In this document: piece after piece, positions 5,350 through 6,908 of the stretch
How the letters are laid out: each line of letters starts with the position of its first letter
Position numbering within the stretch: position 1 is the stretch's first letter
Assembly (NCBI GenBank): GCA_023393235.1
Contig: JAEWMH010000189.1
Location: forward strand, 1 to 6,908
Length of the DNA: 6,908 bases
Direction of reading: 5' to 3'
DNA from: Bacillota bacterium
Lineage (GTDB): Bacteria; Bacillota; Bacilli; Paenibacillales; NBRC-103111
Position numbers and translations under genes: made by a program
The notes under the pieces: generated by a model
Databases searched by the model: none
The model's input: the letters and a program-made list of their open reading frames with translations, nothing else
What the model was told of the DNA's origin: nothing

Positions 5350-6648
5350 ATGGAAAATTCTCGTCTTGAACAGCAGCGCCGGCTGCGTAAATCACGGAAG
5401 AAACGGATGAAGCTTGCGGGTGCGGCCTCAGCAGTGGTGCTTGTATGCGCTGCCGTTTGGCTGGGGCAGGAATTGCTCCGGGATAGTGCGGATAGCAATT
5501 CCCCCACGGTTGCTTCGGTGGCACCCGTTCAAACGGCGGGAGGCGGCGGGGGTTCACCCTCCGTTCAAGCTACACAGTCGCCGAAGCTAAGTCCGTCCCC
5601 GTCGGCAGCGGCGTCAGGCGCAGGAGTGGGAGTGGGCGTGCCGCCCGTATCTACCACCATTCCGGGTAAAAGCACAACGTCCCCTACGGCCCCTTCAAGC
5701 GGTGCGGGGGATAAAGTGAGCATGGCCTTTACGGGAGATGTAATTTTTGCGGGGAATGTAGAAACCATTCTCAAAACCAACGGTTTTGATTACCCGTACC
5801 GGGAGATTGCTGTGCTTTTGCAGAAGCCGGATTTCACCATCGCCAATCTGGAGACCCCGATCACCACCCGGGGTGACCAGCAGCAAAAGCAATACACCTA
5901 CCGTTCCAGTCCAGACGCCCTCCCTGCTTTTAAGGCGGTAGGCTTCGATATCGTCAATTTGGCCAACAACCACATTCTGGATTACGGGCAGGATGGTCTG
6001 TTGGACACGATCAAGGCTTTGGATGCGAAGGAAATCTTACATACAGGTGCGGGTAAAAATCTGGAGGAGGCTTACCGCCCGGTGATCGTGGAGAAAAACG
6101 GCATCAAGATTGCTTTTTTGGGCTTCAGCCATAAAGTGCCGGACAACTCCTGGAAGGCCGGTAAAAACCAACCCGGCACCACGCAGCTTTATGATTCCAA
6201 GCAGGCAATCAAGACTATCGAGGAAACCCGGGACAAGGCGGATCTGGTGGTGGTGCTGGCCCATTGGGGGGAGGAAAAGGCGGAGAAGCCATTGGACGAG
6301 CACCGCAAAATGGCCCGCTCCTTTATCGATGCAGGGGCGGATTTGATTGTCGGGACCCATCCCCATGTGCTGCAGGGTTTGGAGCACTATCAAGGCAAGT
6401 GGATTGCCTATAGTCTGGGTAACTTCCTGTTCACTACCAATGACCATGCCCCCTCCTGGGAGACGGCGGTGCTGCAGGCGGAATGCGGCAAGGACGGCGG
6501 CTGCGGCCTTACCCTTGCGCCTTTGTGGAATCAATATGCCCATCTGAAAAAAATGGAGGAGGCCGACGCCCAAAAGCTGTTCCAGCGGCTGGAGAAGGTC
6601 TCCTATGGGACCGGTATCGGTGCAGACGGGCGGGTTTCCGCCAAGTAG
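5350..6648 (+). CDS. CapA-family (poly-gamma-glutamate capsule type) membrane-anchored protein
   Basis: The protein has 432 residues from ATG 5350. Its basic N-terminus (RRLRKSRKKR) precedes one membrane segment (about 25-43), so it is probably anchored with the bulk outside. A low-complexity linker rich in Gly, Ser, Pro, Ala and Thr (about 50-122) leads to a complete CapA/PGA_cap domain related to metallophosphoesterases. Visible motifs are TGDVIFAGN (128-136), NLET (166-169), NLANNH (203-208), LAHWGEE (303-309), GTHPHVLQ (335-342) and YSLGNFLF (354-361). In capsule systems CapA/PgsA takes part in polyglutamate synthesis or transport, but no capB or capC homologue is in the window, so the actual role is open. 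AAAGGAG (5331-5337) lies 12 bases before ATG 5350. A TTG at 5338 would add four residues but touches the ribosome binding site, so it is rejected as the start. CGKDGGC (379-385) could form a disulfide. Confidence 0.94.
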   Translation: MENSRLEQQRRLRKSRKKRMKLAGAASAVVLVCAAVWLGQELLRDSADSNSPTVASVAPVQTAGGGGGSPSVQATQSPKLSPSPSAAASGAGVGVGVPPVSTTIPGKSTTSPTAPSSGAGDKVSMAFTGDVIFAGNVETILKTNGFDYPYREIAVLLQKPDFTIANLETPITTRGDQQQKQYTYRSSPDALPAFKAVGFDIVNLANNHILDYGQDGLLDTIKALDAKEILHTGAGKNLEEAYRPVIVEKNGIKIAFLGFSHKVPDNSWKAGKNQPGTTQLYDSKQAIKTIEETRDKADLVVVLAHWGEEKAEKPLDEHRKMARSFIDAGADLIVGTHPHVLQGLEHYQGKWIAYSLGNFLFTTNDHAPSWETAVLQAECGKDGGCGLTLAPLWNQYAHLKKMEEADAQKLFQRLEKVSYGTGIGADGRVSAK

Positions 6649-6759
6649 GAGGCAAACGTACCCTCGGGCTGATGGCAGAGCTTGCATGATTTGGCAGCCA
6701 TATTCCGCAACCGGTAATCCATACTAACAGCAAAACCTTCATCAAGAGGAGATTCGCCG
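6649..6759 (+). other. Intergenic gap between the CapA-family and lipoprotein genes
   Basis: This gap of 111 bases has no hairpin followed by a T-tract, so read-through from the CapA-family gene is possible. A weak promoter-like pair, TTGGCA (6691-6696) and GGTAAT (6713-6718) with a 16-base spacer, is present but unconvincing. ATGGC (6672-6676) and GCCAT (6697-6701) could form a loose stem. Confidence 0.3.
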
Positions 6760-6908
6760 ATGTGGACATCACGATTCCTGAGGATTGCCGTTAGCGGGGG
6801 TTTATGCGCCGCCGCTGCCGCCGGCTGCGGGCAAGGGGGAGCCGGGCGCAGCGCCGGCTCCGGTACAGGGCCGGCCGCAGCTTCGCCGTTCGCGGCCATG
6901 CCCGGGCC
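6760..6908 (+). CDS. Probable lipoprotein, N-terminal fragment cut by window edge
   Basis: An ATG at 6760 opens a frame of 49 codons that runs off the right edge without a stop. AGAGGAG (6745-6751) lies eight bases upstream, a good ribosome binding site. The N-terminus has basic residues (R5, R8), a hydrophobic stretch (about 9-21) and an AAGC sequence with cysteine at residue 23, followed by Gly and Ser-rich sequence. This looks like a lipoprotein signal peptide and tether, although alanine rather than leucine at the -3 position is less usual. The visible part is extremely rich in Ala and Gly, and its DNA is more GC-rich than the neighbouring genes. No functional domain is reached before the edge, so the role is unknown. 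It follows the CapA-family gene in the same direction and may be co-transcribed with it. Confidence 0.6.
   Translation, partial: MWTSRFLRIAVSGGLCAAAAAGCGQGGAGRSAGSGTGPAAASPFAAMPG

Noticed and set aside
6037..6687. 216-codon minus-strand open frame opposite the CapA-family gene
   Set aside because: It is antisense to conserved CapA motifs and has no domain of its own.

Overview
The window looks like chromosomal DNA from a moderately GC-rich, spore-former-type Firmicute, most likely Paenibacillus or a close relative. The reasons are strong AGGAGG-type ribosome binding sites, several probable TTG or GTG starts, G/C-rich third codon positions, an intrinsic terminator with a long T-tract, and the style of the proteins (BcrA-like ABC ATPase, Cache-HAMP-GGDEF protein, CapA-family protein with a Pro/Gly/Ser linker). 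The genus is an inference from these traits.

Layout: (1) 1-1062, minus strand: major facilitator superfamily (MFS) transporter, whose C-terminal end lies beyond the left edge. (2) 1063-1233: divergent control region with an extended -10 for the MFS gene, a weak promoter for the rightward genes and a possible 18-codon leader ORF. (3) 1234-3115, plus strand: two-gene ABC transporter operon, ATPase then overlapping permease, closed by a strong hairpin terminator at 3131-3180. (4) 3193-4827, minus strand: membrane-bound diguanylate cyclase with Cache sensor, HAMP and GGDEF domains, convergent with the ABC operon and with a good sigma-A-like promoter at 4857-4885. (5) 4828-5349: about 520 bases without a convincing gene, holding two divergent promoters and a structured, repeat-rich leader of nearly 400 nt. 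The leader contains a four-tract G-quadruplex motif, three hairpins and recurring 7-mers. (6) 5350-6648, plus strand: CapA-family membrane-anchored protein. (7) 6760 to the right edge, plus strand: start of a probable lipoprotein.

The genes do not form one obvious pathway. The ABC pair is a self-contained unit, possibly an exporter of the bacitracin-resistance type, facing a divergent MFS permease. The diguanylate cyclase would make c-di-GMP in response to an extracellular signal. The CapA protein stands without capB/capC partners in the window. No mobile element, CRISPR array, tRNA, rRNA or defence system was seen. The least ordinary part is the intergenic segment upstream of the CapA gene. 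A second candidate is the small ORF ending in the ribosome binding site of the ABC ATPase gene.
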